Part shown: positions 53,717 through 62,312 of the stretch, piece by piece
Layout of the letters: each line of letters begins with the position of its first letter
How positions within the stretch are numbered: position 1 is the first letter of the stretch
Source: Thermincola carboxydiphila
GTDB lineage: Bacteria > Bacillota > Thermincolia > Thermincolales > UBA2595
NCBI GenBank assembly: GCA_016841725.1
Contig: JAENYP010000009.1
Span: forward strand, 86,789 to 150,788
DNA: 64,000 nucleotides
Direction of reading: 5' to 3'
Program-made: the position numbers and the translations under genes
Notes under the pieces: generated by a model
The model's database searches: none
What the model was told of the DNA's origin: nothing
Seen by the model: the letters and a program-made list of their open reading frames with translations, nothing else

Positions 53717-55903
53717 ATGGAAACAAAAAATACGGCACCACAGGCGGAACAGCATGTGAAAATGATTGCCGCGGAACTGGGGTTCAGGGAGTCGCAGGTT
53801 CTGGGGACTGTCAGGCTTTTGGATGACGGCAACACGGTCCCTTTTATTGCCCGATATCGTAAAGAAGCTACCGGTGAACTGGATGAAAACATGATCCGCG
53901 AAGTCGAAGAAAGAGTCAGATACCTCCGCAACCTTGAAGCAAGGAAAGAAGAAGTCATCAGGTTAATTGAGGAACAGGGCAAGCTGACCGGTGAACTTAG
54001 GGAAGCGATAGTTAAATCCCAAAAGCTGCAGGAACTGGAAGACCTTTACCGGCCTTACCGGCAAAAAAGGCGCACCCGGGCCACGGTTGCCCGGGAACGC
54101 GGCCTGGAGCCGCTGGCCCTTAGAATAATGGGGCAGCAAGATATTGAAGGGACTCCTGAAGAAGTGGCAGCGTGTTTTGTCAACCCTGAAATGGAAGTCC
54201 ATACTGCCAGGGATGCAGTCAATGGGGCTATGGACATAATCGCTGAAAATATCTCTGATGATGCCGACATTCGTAAGCTGGCGCGCAGGCTGACATTTAA
54301 TGAAGGTATTATGCTTACCCAGGCTGCGGATAAAGAAAAGCGCACCCCGTATGAAATGTATTACGATTACTATGAGCCGCTGAGGAAGATTCCTCCCCAC
54401 AGGGTCCTGGCTGTCAACAGGGGCGAAAAAGATGAAATTCTCTCGGTAAAGGTGGAGGCCCCTGCAGAAAAACTGGTTTCCCTAATTTGCCGGCGGTTAA
54501 TCTTGAATGAAAAGACCATATGGAGAACAGTCCTGGAGGAGACGGCCCAGGATGCTTATAAGCGTCTTCTGGGTCCCTCAATAGAGCGGGAGGTCAGGAA
54601 TGAATTAACCGTAAAGGCGGAGGAACAGGCGATAAAAATTTTCTCGGCAAATCTCCGCAGCCTTCTATTGCAGCCCCCGGTCAGGGGGCAGACTGTACTT
54701 GGCATTGATCCCGGCTTCAGAACGGGCTGCAAACTGGCGGTTGTTGATGAAACAGGTAAAGTGCTTGAGGTGGGTGTAATGTATCCACATCAGCCTCAGA
54801 ACAAGACTGCAGATGCCAGGGAAATTATGCAGCGCATGATCAGAGAGAATGCCGTGGGGCTTATCGCCATCGGTAATGGCACGGCATCACGAGAAACAGA
54901 GACCGTGGTTGCCGGGATGCTCAGGGAGGATGGGCTGAATGCCAGTTATACCATAGTGAGTGAGGCCGGGGCGTCTGTTTATTCTGCCTCAAAAATTGCC
55001 GGGGAAGAATTTCCCCAGTACGACCTTTCCCTGAGAAGCGCAGTTTCCATTGCCAGGCGTTTGCAGGACCCCCTGGCCGAACTGGTAAAGATTGACCCTA
55101 AGTCAATCGGTGTCGGTCAGTACCAGCACGATGTGTCTCCCAAAAGGCTGGAGGAGTCCCTGGGTGGTGTTGTGGAATCCAGTGTAAATGCAGTAGGGGT
55201 TGACCTGAACACTGCTTCACCGTCACTCCTGAAGTATGTTGCCGGGATTAAACCTGCTGTGGCCAAAAGTATTGTCAGTTTCAGAGAAAAGCACGGCCGG
55301 TTCAGCAGCCGGAAACAGCTCCTGGAGATTCCACGGCTGGGCGGCCAGACCTTTGTGCAGTGTGCTGGGTTTATCAGACTGCCGGATGGAGATAACCCTC
55401 TGGAAAACACCCCGGTTCACCCGGAGTCATATGATATTGCGGAAAAAATTTTACAGAGGGTTGGCGCTGCTCCTATTGACCTTTGCACAGCCGGCCTGAA
55501 TGATATCCGCCATAAGCTGGCTTCCCTCGATGCCGAAACAGTTGCTGCTGAACTGGGAGCAGGAGTGCCTACCGTCAGGGATATTATCGAGGCCCTGCAG
55601 AGGCCGGGGCGGGACCCCAGGGATGAAATGCCCAAGCCTGTTTTCCGTACTGATGTAACCTCAATGGAAAACCTGAAACCCGGTATGGTACTGGAGGGAA
55701 TAGTGAGAAATGTCGTTGATTTTGGCGCTTTTGTTGACATTGGGGTGAAGCATGACGGACTTGTCCATATCTCGGAATTGGCTGATAAATTTGTCAAACA
55801 TCCCATGGAAGTCGTTTCTGTGGGAGATAATGTGAAAGTAAGGGTTTTAAGTGTGGATACTGCCAGGGAGCGGGTCAGCCTTAGTATGAAGGGGACCCGC
55901 TGA
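53717..55903 (+). CDS. tex: Tex-family S1 RNA-binding protein
   Basis: A 728-aa Tex/YqfO-neighbourhood RNA-binding protein with the full family plan: N-terminal helical Tex domain (IARYRKEATGELDENMIREV), a YqgF/RuvX-like nuclease fold (GIDPGFRTGCKLAVVDETGK, about residues 330-450), helix-hairpin-helix region (VGVDLNTASPSLLKYVAGIK, about 495-560) and a C-terminal S1 domain (GIVRNVVDFGAFVDIGVKHD, about 655-728). Tex proteins act on transcription or RNA turnover; exact role unsettled. ATG 53717 is chosen with GAGGAGA upstream; TTG 53702 overlaps that site. Its TGA stop lies inside the first unit of a 25-bp tandem repeat. Confidence 0.95.
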   Translation: METKNTAPQAEQHVKMIAAELGFRESQVLGTVRLLDDGNTVPFIARYRKEATGELDENMIREVEERVRYLRNLEARKEEVIRLIEEQGKLTGELREAIVKSQKLQELEDLYRPYRQKRRTRATVARERGLEPLALRIMGQQDIEGTPEEVAACFVNPEMEVHTARDAVNGAMDIIAENISDDADIRKLARRLTFNEGIMLTQAADKEKRTPYEMYYDYYEPLRKIPPHRVLAVNRGEKDEILSVKVEAPAEKLVSLICRRLILNEKTIWRTVLEETAQDAYKRLLGPSIEREVRNELTVKAEEQAIKIFSANLRSLLLQPPVRGQTVLGIDPGFRTGCKLAVVDETGKVLEVGVMYPHQPQNKTADAREIMQRMIRENAVGLIAIGNGTASRETETVVAGMLREDGLNASYTIVSEAGASVYSASKIAGEEFPQYDLSLRSAVSIARRLQDPLAELVKIDPKSIGVGQYQHDVSPKRLEESLGGVVESSVNAVGVDLNTASPSLLKYVAGIKPAVAKSIVSFREKHGRFSSRKQLLEIPRLGGQTFVQCAGFIRLPDGDNPLENTPVHPESYDIAEKILQRVGAAPIDLCTAGLNDIRHKLASLDAETVAAELGAGVPTVRDIIEALQRPGRDPRDEMPKPVFRTDVTSMENLKPGMVLEGIVRNVVDFGAFVDIGVKHDGLVHISELADKFVKHPMEVVSVGDNVKVRVLSVDTARERVSLSMKGTR

Positions 55904-55940
55904 CCAAGGTATCAAGGGGACCCGCTGACCAAGGTATCAA
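55891..55940. repeat. 25-bp exact tandem duplication across the tex stop codon
   Basis: GGGGACCCGCTGACCAAGGT plus ATCAA occurs at 55891-55915 and again at 55916-55940. The first unit holds the last three tex codons and the TGA stop. A degenerate GGGG..ACCCCT follows. It looks like a recent slippage or duplication event. Confidence 0.9.
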
Positions 55941-55978
55941 GGGGATAATGACCCCTGAAAATATGGAGGTGCGATTTT

Positions 55979-56806
55979 TTGAATACACAGGATATTTTAA
56001 ATACGGCTCTGAAGCTTGCAGGCCTGGAGGAGACCCCGGCAGATTCGGGGGTAGTTGTGGCAGGAGACAATATCACCAAAGTGGCTTTCGGTGTGGATAT
56101 TGAGGTTGCCGAACTGCTGCTGGCACGGGAACTGGGCGCTGATGCGGTGATTACTCATCATCCCAGGGGTGGTCTGCCTATGGTTGAGTTCCATAATGTC
56201 ATGTCTAACCAGATTGACCGCATGGTTAAGGCCGGGGTCCCCATAAATAAGGCTCAAAAGGCTCTAAAGGAACGCATGGAAGAGGTAAGCCGCGCTCACC
56301 ACGTGGGCAACTATGACCGGGTAATGTCTGCAGCCAGGCTTTTGGGAATGCCTTTCATCGTTATCCATACCCCTGCTGATATACTGGCGGAAAACCTGAT
56401 CCAGGGACATCTGGACAAAACTCTGGGGCAGTCCGGAAAAGCTGCGGTTAAGGATGTGATTGAGGCCTTGGGGCAGCTTCCTGAGTACCGCAATACCCTC
56501 GCCAAGCCTGTTGTCCGTGTAGGCCGGGAGTCCGACTACGCCGGTCGCGTATTTGTGACCATGGCCGGGGGGACCAGTGGTGGTGAAGATGTTACCAAAG
56601 CTTACTTTGAAGCGGGTGTGGGCACTCTCGTTGTCATGCACATGCCTGATAATACGATAAAAGCGGTGAAAAACCAGAACATCGGCAATGTTGTCGTAGC
56701 AGGGCATATGGCCAGCGACTCTGTCGGTATTAACCAGGTCATCAGTGCACTGGAGAAAAGAGGCCTGCAGGTATTCCGGATGAGCGGAGTTATTGCCCCT
56801 GAGTAA
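55979..56806 (+). CDS. NIF3/DUF34-like metal-binding protein
   Basis: A 275-aa protein that resembles the NIF3/DUF34 family of dinuclear-metal proteins. The N-terminal part has the family-like GVDIEVAELLLARELGADAV followed by ITHHPRG (metal-binding histidines, about residues 52-58), with another possible ligand region near the end (VVVAGHMASDSVGIN, about 240-254). The middle differs from typical YbgI/YqfO proteins, so it may be a distinct subgroup. Function in the family is uncertain (GTP cyclohydrolase-like activity was proposed for some members). The start is TTG with GGAGGTG 8 nt upstream; no nearby ATG fits. It precedes an amidohydrolase gene by 64 nt. Confidence 0.7.
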   Translation: MNTQDILNTALKLAGLEETPADSGVVVAGDNITKVAFGVDIEVAELLLARELGADAVITHHPRGGLPMVEFHNVMSNQIDRMVKAGVPINKAQKALKERMEEVSRAHHVGNYDRVMSAARLLGMPFIVIHTPADILAENLIQGHLDKTLGQSGKAAVKDVIEALGQLPEYRNTLAKPVVRVGRESDYAGRVFVTMAGGTSGGEDVTKAYFEAGVGTLVVMHMPDNTIKAVKNQNIGNVVVAGHMASDSVGINQVISALEKRGLQVFRMSGVIAPE

Positions 56807-56870
56807 TAATTATAAAGGAAATTGAATTTCCGGGAGAATTAATAATCTGTACAGATTGGGGAGAAGGATA

Positions 56871-58028
56871 ATGCTGGCTGTAATTAACGGCAAGATTATT
56901 ACAATGGCTGGGGCTGACATTGATAAAGGGACTGTTTTGATTGAAGGCGGCAAAATCAGGGAAGTGGGAAAAGATATAAAGATTCCCGATGTTGCCGAGA
57001 TTCTGGACGCTTCCGGGAAGATTGTGATGCCCGGATTTATTGATGCCCACTGTCATGTGGGAATTCTGGAAGAAACTTACCGGATTGAAGGTGATGATGT
57101 TAATGAGATGACAGACCCGGTAACCCCTCACCTGAGGGCTATTGATGCCATAAATCCTGAAGACCAGGGGTTTACTGATGCCCTGGAGGGTGGCGTGACA
57201 ACAGTGGTAACCGGGCCGGGAAGCGGTAATGTCATCGGAGGTGAAAATCTTGCCATGAAAACCTCCGGCAGCATTATTGACCATATGGTGCTGAAAAGCC
57301 CTGTTGGAGTTAAGGTTGCCTTTGGCGAAAACCCGAAGCGCATATACGGCGGCGGCAAAAAAAGCCCCATGACCAGAATGGCTACTGCGGCACTGTTACG
57401 GGAAAGCCTTGTTAAGGCACAAAATTATCTTAGGAAGCTGGAACTGGGTGCACAAGACCCCGATAAACTGCCGGACAGGGACCTTAGGATGGAGACATTG
57501 GTTCGGGTTCTTCAGGGGCAGCTGCCGTTAAGGGCTCATGCTCACAGGGCGGATGATATCATGACTGCTATCAGGGTGGCTGATGAGTTCGGGGTAAAAA
57601 TTGTTATCGAGCACTGCACAGAAGGTTTTAAGATAGCTGATGAACTGGCCCGCAGGGGGATTCCTGCTATAACCGGACCGGCGCTCACCGGCAGGGCCAA
57701 AGTTGAATTGAAAGACCGCACCAATGCAAATGCGGGCATACTGAGCAGGGCAGGAGTCAAGGTAGCTATAATGACAGATCACCCTGTTATCCCCATTAAT
57801 TACCTGAGCTTGAGTGCAGCTCTTGCTGTAAAGGCCGGAATGGAGGAAACAGAGGCATTAAAGGCTATTACCATTTATGCTGCGGAAATTATCGGGCTGG
57901 CCGACAGAATCGGCAGTATTGAAAAAGGCAAAGATGCTGACCTGATTATTATGAATGGACATCCTCTGGAAATAAAGACCAAAATTGGGCATGTCATAAT
58001 TGACGGGAAAACGGCATATTCTGGCTGA
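56871..58028 (+). CDS. Amidohydrolase (imidazolonepropionase-like)
   Basis: A 385-aa metal-dependent amidohydrolase with the small N-terminal beta domain and TIM barrel of the superfamily. Ligands are visible in GFIDAHCHVG (HxH, about residues 57-66), in RAHAHRADD (about 222-230), KIVIEHCTEG (about 242-251) and TDHPVIP (about 302-308). The C-terminus returns to the beta domain (KGKDADLIIMNGHPLE). This subgroup is often annotated as imidazolonepropionase or related amidohydrolase, but no histidine-degradation genes are near, so the substrate is unknown. ATG 56871 fits GGGGAGAAGG upstream. It may be co-transcribed with the NIF3-like gene. Confidence 0.88.
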   Translation: MLAVINGKIITMAGADIDKGTVLIEGGKIREVGKDIKIPDVAEILDASGKIVMPGFIDAHCHVGILEETYRIEGDDVNEMTDPVTPHLRAIDAINPEDQGFTDALEGGVTTVVTGPGSGNVIGGENLAMKTSGSIIDHMVLKSPVGVKVAFGENPKRIYGGGKKSPMTRMATAALLRESLVKAQNYLRKLELGAQDPDKLPDRDLRMETLVRVLQGQLPLRAHAHRADDIMTAIRVADEFGVKIVIEHCTEGFKIADELARRGIPAITGPALTGRAKVELKDRTNANAGILSRAGVKVAIMTDHPVIPINYLSLSAALAVKAGMEETEALKAITIYAAEIIGLADRIGSIEKGKDADLIIMNGHPLEIKTKIGHVIIDGKTAYSG

Positions 58029-58078
58029 ATTGCCTGAAAATTTAAAATTTCTCCCTAATTATCGATAATGCTCGTTAT

Positions 58079-58162
58079 TTGTCGGAAAAAGACTATAAGT
58101 TTTTGAAGGGATTGGCCAGTGAACGTCGAATGATTATCAAAATGGAAAATACAAGTCGAATG
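58079..58162 (+). promoter_or_regulatory. Spo0A-box-like motifs upstream of the Spo0F-like gene
   Basis: TTGTCGGAA (58078-58086), CGTCGAATG (58124-58132) and AGTCGAATG (58154-58162) each differ by one base from the 0A box TGTCGAA; the last two are 30 bp apart. In Bacillus, spo0F is Spo0A-regulated. Weak but positional support. Confidence 0.35.
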
Positions 58163-58189
58163 GGGCAATTTATGCCAGGGGGTGTCATT

Positions 58190-58585
58190 ATGGAATCTCA
58201 GTGCCTCGATGTTTTAATAGTAGACGATCAGGCAGGGGTGCGTTATTTGCTTGATGCCATTGTCAGGGAAGAGGGACATAACCCTTTCCTGGCAGTTAAC
58301 GGCCAGGATGCAGTTGAGCAGGCTATAAAGATAAATCCTAATTTAGTGTTTATGGATATCCGAATGCCTGTTATGGATGGTACAAAAGCCCTGGAAAAGA
58401 TGAAAGAAACGGGATGCAGTTGTCAGGTAGTGATAATGACTGCTTTCACGGAAAAGGATGTCATTGATAAGGCACGTACCAATGGAGCTTTTAAGTGTAT
58501 CATCAAACCCTTTGATGTTGATGAGATTCGCCAGATAATCCATGAAGTATCCCGAAAGATATTCCCCAGGGCATCTGCATTGTAA
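58190..58585 (+). CDS. Single-domain response regulator, Spo0F-like
   Basis: A 131-aa receiver-only regulator. It begins with the acidic pair VLIVDDQ, has the phospho-acceptor Asp in LVFMDIRMPVMDG (about residue 59), the switch threonine in VIMTAFTEKD and the lysine in CIIKPFDVDE. There is no output domain, as in Spo0F, the phosphorelay carrier of sporulation; CheY is the main alternative, but the IRMPVMDG and the genomic type fit Spo0F better. ATG 58190 is chosen with AGGGGGTG 6 nt upstream; the frame stays open to 58079 without a ribosome binding site. Three 0A-box-like motifs lie upstream. A terminator follows. Confidence 0.8.
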   Translation: MESQCLDVLIVDDQAGVRYLLDAIVREEGHNPFLAVNGQDAVEQAIKINPNLVFMDIRMPVMDGTKALEKMKETGCSCQVVIMTAFTEKDVIDKARTNGAFKCIIKPFDVDEIRQIIHEVSRKIFPRASAL

Positions 58586-58605
58586 CAGCAGGAGAAATTG
58601 GAGAT

Positions 58606-58634
58606 GGGCCGGTAGCCGAACCGGTCTTTTGTGT
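58606..58634 (+). terminator. Terminator after the Spo0F-like gene
   Basis: GGCCGGT/ACCGGTC stem (one G-U) followed by TTTTGTGTTTTT. Confidence 0.75.
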
Positions 58635-58651
58635 TTTTAAGCTGTGTCTAT

Positions 58652-58680
58652 TTACAACAAGATATCTGAAATGCTATAAT
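58652..58680 (+). promoter_or_regulatory. Promoter of the thi operon
   Basis: TTACAA (58652-58657), 17-nt spacer and TATAAT (58675-58680), about 17 nt before the riboswitch begins. Confidence 0.6.
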
Positions 58681-58696
58681 TAGTCAAAATCATACA

Positions 58697-58828
58697 GACC
58701 ACTGGGGGTGCTGCGGCAGCGGCTGAGAGACTTTAAGGTCAACCCTTGGAACCTGATGAATGCATATCTGTCCCGGCTTTTGGGGCGGTGTTGCACACAA
58801 CCGGGTAATACCGGCGGAGGGAAGTGGG
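58697..58828 (+). ncRNA. TPP riboswitch (THI element)
   Basis: The hallmark blocks of the thiamin pyrophosphate aptamer are all present and in order: GGGGGTGCTGCGGC with CTGAGAG (58704-58730), ACCCTTGGAACCTGATG (58742-58758), a variable arm, and GGGTAATACCGGCGGAGGGA (58803-58822). P1 is closed by CCACT/AGTGG. TPP binding should switch off the thiD-thiE-thiC genes downstream. Confidence 0.95.
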
Positions 58829-58849
58829 AATAAGTAAGGATATACTTAT

Positions 58850-58880
58850 ACCCACCTCCGGAAGGTGGGGTTTATTTTTA
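58850..58880 (+). terminator. Riboswitch-linked terminator before thiD
   Basis: CCCACCT/AGGTGGG stem with loop CCGGA followed by GTTTATTTTTATTT. It stands between the TPP aptamer and thiD and is the probable expression platform; GGGAATAAGTAAG..CTTATACCC just upstream can form the competing hairpin. Confidence 0.8.
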
Positions 58881-58930
58881 TTTGGGAATTACCGTTATGC
58901 AGGGCTGTTGATAAAGGAGGAGGAAAGGCC

Positions 58931-59755
58931 ATGACTCTGAAAAAGGTATTGACTGTCGCCGGATCTGATTCCGGTGCGGGGGCGGGAATTCAGGCAGATC
59001 TTAAGACTTTTGCTGCTATGGGTGTTTATGGAGTAAGTGCACTGACTGCCATAACCGCCCAGAATACAGTGGGCGTTACCGGGGTTCATGCTATCCCCCC
59101 GGAATTTGTGGCCAAACAGATATCGGCTTTGTTTGAAGATATGGAAATTGCTGCCGTGAAAACAGGAATGCTGGCAAACACCGGTATTATTGAAGCCGTC
59201 TGTGAACAGTTTGTCAGGTTTAATGCAGTGAATATTGTAGTAGACCCGGTAATTATCGCTACCAGTGGAGACCTGTTAATGGATGACCGGGTTGAAAATT
59301 TCCTCTGGGCAGTAAGAAACAGGCTGATTCCACTGGCACATATTGTGACTCCCAACATACCTGAAGCAGAAATTCTGACGGGCAGGGAAATTACCGGGCC
59401 GGAAGATATGAAAGCAGCTGCCATAGATCTGCAAAGCCTTGGTGCGCCTAATGTTGTTATTAAGGGCGGCCATTTGGAAAACGGAGATACAGTTGTTGAC
59501 CTGTTGTTTGACGGCAGCGAGTTTTATGAATATACCGGCAAGCGGGTGTCAACCAGAAATACCCATGGTACCGGCTGCACTTTTGCGGCAGCGGTTGCCA
59601 CCGGACTGGCCCTTGGCAGGAATATCAGAGAAGCAGTCAGGGATGCCAAAAACTATGTCAGTTATGCCCTGGAACACAGTTATTCCGTTGGACTTGGCGG
59701 CGGCCCGCCCAATCACTTTGCCGGGTTCGGCCGATTGGGAGATGACGGGGTATGA
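58931..59755 (+). CDS. thiD: Hydroxymethylpyrimidine / phosphomethylpyrimidine kinase
   Basis: A 274-aa ThiD, which phosphorylates the pyrimidine precursor of thiamin twice. Characteristic stretches are VAGSDSGAGAGIQADLKTFA (about residues 9-28), GVYGVSALTAITAQNT and the ATP-site motif NTHGTGCTFAAAVATGLALG (about 208-227). ATG 58931 is set by AAAGGAGGAGG 7 nt upstream; the frame is open further back into the terminator hairpin, which is not translated. First gene after the TPP riboswitch; its stop overlaps the thiE start (ATGA). Confidence 0.95.
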   Translation: MTLKKVLTVAGSDSGAGAGIQADLKTFAAMGVYGVSALTAITAQNTVGVTGVHAIPPEFVAKQISALFEDMEIAAVKTGMLANTGIIEAVCEQFVRFNAVNIVVDPVIIATSGDLLMDDRVENFLWAVRNRLIPLAHIVTPNIPEAEILTGREITGPEDMKAAAIDLQSLGAPNVVIKGGHLENGDTVVDLLFDGSEFYEYTGKRVSTRNTHGTGCTFAAAVATGLALGRNIREAVRDAKNYVSYALEHSYSVGLGGGPPNHFAGFGRLGDDGV

Positions 59756-60417
59756 TTTTGATGAGATATACAGAAGAGCCTGCCCGGGGAGGCCTTTACG
59801 TAGTAACCGGAATGGAATTTTCCGGGGGAAGGGCTTACCGGGATGTGGTTAATGCATGTATTGAAGGTGGCGCGGGTATTATTCAGCTGCGCGAAAAAAA
59901 CTGGCCGGTCTCCCGGGTTTTCGAGGTTGGCCGCGAAGTTCGTGAAATTACCCGTAAAAGAGGAGCGCTGTTTATTGTTAATGACCGTGTCGACCTGGCG
60001 CTGGCCCTGGAGGCTGATGGGGTTCATGTAGGACAGGAAGACCTGCCGCTGCAGGTTGTAAGAAAGCTTGTTGGCAGTAAATTGATAGTCGGTGTCTCAG
60101 CAGGGACTCCCGAACAGGCGCTGGAGGCTGAGAGAAACGGCGCTGATTACATCGGTGTCGGGCCTGTTTTCCCCACTGAGACCAAAAAGGATGCCAGGCC
60201 CCCCAGGGGACTGGAAATACTGGGACAGATAAGGCAGGCGGTTTCCCTGCCCATATATGCTATCGGAGGAATTAAGCTGCACAATGTGGCCTCAGTAATC
60301 CGGGCCGGGGCAGATGGCGCTGCTGTCGTCAGCGCTGTTGTCGGGGCGGCCGATATTGCTGGGGCAGCCCGGGACTTTGTTGCAGAAATTGATAGGGCAA
60401 AGACAATCATTCACTGA
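59752..60417 (+). CDS. thiE: Thiamin phosphate synthase
   Basis: A 221-aa ThiE TIM-barrel enzyme that joins the pyrimidine pyrophosphate and thiazole phosphate halves of thiamin. Typical motifs: GAGIIQLREKNWP (about residues 38-50), FIVNDRVDLALALEADGVHV GQED in two adjacent stretches (about 72-96), GADYIGVGPVFPTETKKDA and PIYAIGGIKLHNV (about 165-178). The ATG at 59752 overlaps the thiD stop; ATG 59761 is an alternative. A thiazole-forming gene set (thiG, thiH, thiS) is not in the window, so it must be elsewhere or the thiazole is salvaged. Confidence 0.94.
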   Translation: MILMRYTEEPARGGLYVVTGMEFSGGRAYRDVVNACIEGGAGIIQLREKNWPVSRVFEVGREVREITRKRGALFIVNDRVDLALALEADGVHVGQEDLPLQVVRKLVGSKLIVGVSAGTPEQALEAERNGADYIGVGPVFPTETKKDARPPRGLEILGQIRQAVSLPIYAIGGIKLHNVASVIRAGADGAAVVSAVVGAADIAGAARDFVAEIDRAKTIIH

Positions 60418-60444
60418 TTGCAAATCACACTTAGGAGGACTGAA

Positions 60445-61743
60445 ATGACTCAGATACTGAAGGCCAGAGCAGGGGAATTGACACCTGCCATGAAGCAAGT
60501 CGCTGAAAAAGAGGGTATAGCTCCGGATATCATTGCAGCAGGGGTGGCTGCAGGGAAGATAGCAATTCCGGCCAATATTCACCACATTAATCTGAAGCCC
60601 TGTGGCATTGGAAAAGGATTGAAAACAAAAGTGAATGCCAATATTGGGACCTCTCCCCAATATCCGGATATTGCAAAGGAATTGACCAAACTCCGAACCG
60701 CGCTTGAGGCAGGGGCAGATGCCGTGATGGATCTTAGCATGGGAGGAGAAATCAATGCGTGCCGGAAACAAATAATCCGGAACTGTCCCGTATGTGTCGG
60801 AACTGTACCGGTATACCAGGCAATTGTGGAATCCAAGGAAAAGTACGACAACCTGATTCAGATGACTGCTGATGACCTTTTCGGGGTTATTGAGAAACAG
60901 GCTGAGGATGGTGTTGATTTTATTACCGTACACTGTGGCGTCACCCTTGAAGTAATAGAAAGGCTGCGCCGGGAAGGCAGGATTACCGATATTGTCAGCC
61001 GTGGGGGAGCATTTCTTGCGGGATGGATGCTTCACCATGAATCGGAAAACCCTCTCTTTGAACAATATGACCGCCTCCTGGAAATTGCTCTGAAGCATGA
61101 TGTTACGTTAAGTCTCGGGGACGGCCTGCGGCCGGGCTGTCTGGCTGATGCTACGGACAAGGCCCAGGTCCAGGAACTGATCATCCTGGGTGAACTCGTG
61201 GAAAGGGCATGGGAACAGGGGGTCCAGGTAATGGTTGAAGGACCGGGACATGTACCTATGGACCAGATTGCCGCAAATATGGTGCTGCAGAAACGTTTGT
61301 GCAAAGAGGCGCCTTTTTATGTGCTGGGTCCTATTGTTACAGATGTGGCACCGGGTTATGATCATATTACATCGGCTATCGGGGGCGCAATTGCAGCCTC
61401 GAGCGGCGCTGATTTCCTGTGTTACGTAACTCCTGCGGAGCACCTGGGACTGCCCACTGACCAGGATGTTCATGAAGGTGTTATAGCAGCCCGGATAGCT
61501 GGACACGCCGCAGATATTGTCAAGGGTGTGTCTGGAGCGAGGAAATGGGATGATACTATGGCCAGGGCCCGGAAGAACCTGGACTGGGAGGCCCAGCTCG
61601 ACATGGCAATTGACCCGGTGAAGGCCAGGGCCATGAGAAAAGACAAAAACCCGGAAGGCATGAAGGAATGTACTATGTGTGGCGAGTTTTGTGCCATGAA
61701 GGTGATTGGTGAATACCTGGGGACCGAGTTTCCCAAGTGCTGA
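60445..61743 (+). CDS. thiC: Phosphomethylpyrimidine synthase
   Basis: A 432-aa radical-SAM-type ThiC that rearranges aminoimidazole ribotide to hydroxymethylpyrimidine phosphate. Signatures are [17 protein letters not shown] (about residues 52-68), [31 protein letters not shown] (about 220-238), [13 protein letters not shown] and the C-terminal cluster motif [11 protein letters not shown] (Cys-x2-Cys-x4-Cys, about 410-420). ATG 60445 follows AGGAGGACTGAA; TTG 60418 directly after the thiE stop is in frame but lacks a site. Last gene of the riboswitch-controlled operon, ended by a long terminator that also contains the next promoter's -35 box. Confidence 0.96.
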   Translation: MTQILKARAGELTPAMKQVAEKEGIAPDIIAAGVAAGKIAIPANIHHINLKPCGIGKGLKTKVNANIGTSPQYPDIAKELTKLRTALEAGADAVMDLSMGGEINACRKQIIRNCPVCVGTVPVYQAIVESKEKYDNLIQMTADDLFGVIEKQAEDGVDFITVHCGVTLEVIERLRREGRITDIVSRGGAFLAGWMLHHESENPLFEQYDRLLEIALKHDVTLSLGDGLRPGCLADATDKAQVQELIILGELVERAWEQGVQVMVEGPGHVPMDQIAANMVLQKRLCKEAPFYVLGPIVTDVAPGYDHITSAIGGAIAASSGADFLCYVTPAEHLGLPTDQDVHEGVIAARIAGHAADIVKGVSGARKWDDTMARARKNLDWEAQLDMAIDPVKARAMRKDKNPEGMKECTMCGEFCAMKVIGEYLGTEFPKC

Positions 61744-61762
61744 TATGAGTGCTGATATTGTA

Positions 61763-61805
61763 AAAAATGCATTGGTCGTATTGACAACCGGTGCATTTTT
61801 GTTTA
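61763..61805 (+). terminator. Terminator of the thi operon, overlapping the rrf2 promoter
   Basis: AAAAATGCATTGGT (61763-61776) pairs with ACCGGTGCATTTTT (61787-61800) over 14 bp with two G-U pairs; the 10-nt loop ends in TTGACA. T-run TTTTTGTTT follows. Confidence 0.8.
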
Positions 61806-61809
61806 TAAT
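61781..61809 (+). promoter_or_regulatory. Consensus promoter of the Rrf2 regulator gene
   Basis: TTGACA (61781-61786), 17-nt spacer and TATAAT (61804-61809): perfect match. The -35 box lies in the loop of the thiC terminator. AAAGGTATACTTT (61823-61835) downstream is a near-palindrome that may be the autoregulatory operator. Confidence 0.8.
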
Positions 61810-61847
61810 CGAACTACACTTAAAAGGTATACTTTAAGGCGGTAGAT

Positions 61848-62258
61848 ATGATGAACATTAACCAGGCTACAGATTATGCATTTAGAGCAGTTTTGTACCT
61901 TGCCAGACAGACAAGGGGAAGGGTTGTGGACGCCCAGACAATTTCCAAAGCTGAGGTTATCCCAATGCGGTTTCTGCTGAAGATAATGCCCTCCCTGATA
62001 AAGAAAGGTATAGTAGGCTCCCAGAGGGGGGCCAAAGGGGGGTATTTCCTGGCGGAAGACCCGGAAGACATTACTTTTCTTGATGTTGTTGAAGCAATTG
62101 AAGGACCGGTCAAACTTAACCGGTGTCTTATTGATCCATCGTACTGCAGCAAGGATGGCGCTCCTGAATGCTTGGTACACCGGACACTGGCGGGGATACA
62201 GGAAAAGTTGGTCACTGAATTGGCAGGACATAATTTTGGAGAGCTGGTCAGGAAATGA
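61848..62258 (+). CDS. Rrf2-family transcriptional regulator
   Basis: A 136-aa winged-helix regulator of the Rrf2/IscR group. The DNA-binding part is TDYAFRAVLYLARQTRGRVV to GGYFLAEDPEDIT (about residues 7-70). Three cysteines in the wing-linker region (CLIDPSYC and CSKDGAPEC, about 92-107) are spaced like those that hold an Fe-S cluster in IscR/NsrR-type sensors, so a redox or Fe-S signal is likely. Tandem ATGs at 61848 and 61851 follow AAGGCGGT. The targets are unknown; it is convergent with the creatininase-family gene and has its own strong promoter, probably autoregulated. Confidence 0.9.
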   Translation: MMNINQATDYAFRAVLYLARQTRGRVVDAQTISKAEVIPMRFLLKIMPSLIKKGIVGSQRGAKGGYFLAEDPEDITFLDVVEAIEGPVKLNRCLIDPSYCSKDGAPECLVHRTLAGIQEKLVTELAGHNFGELVRK

Positions 62259-62312
62259 TCCAATACCAAACATTTTTTGGGCTTAAAGTACACCAAAACA
62301 GTAAATGTTTTT

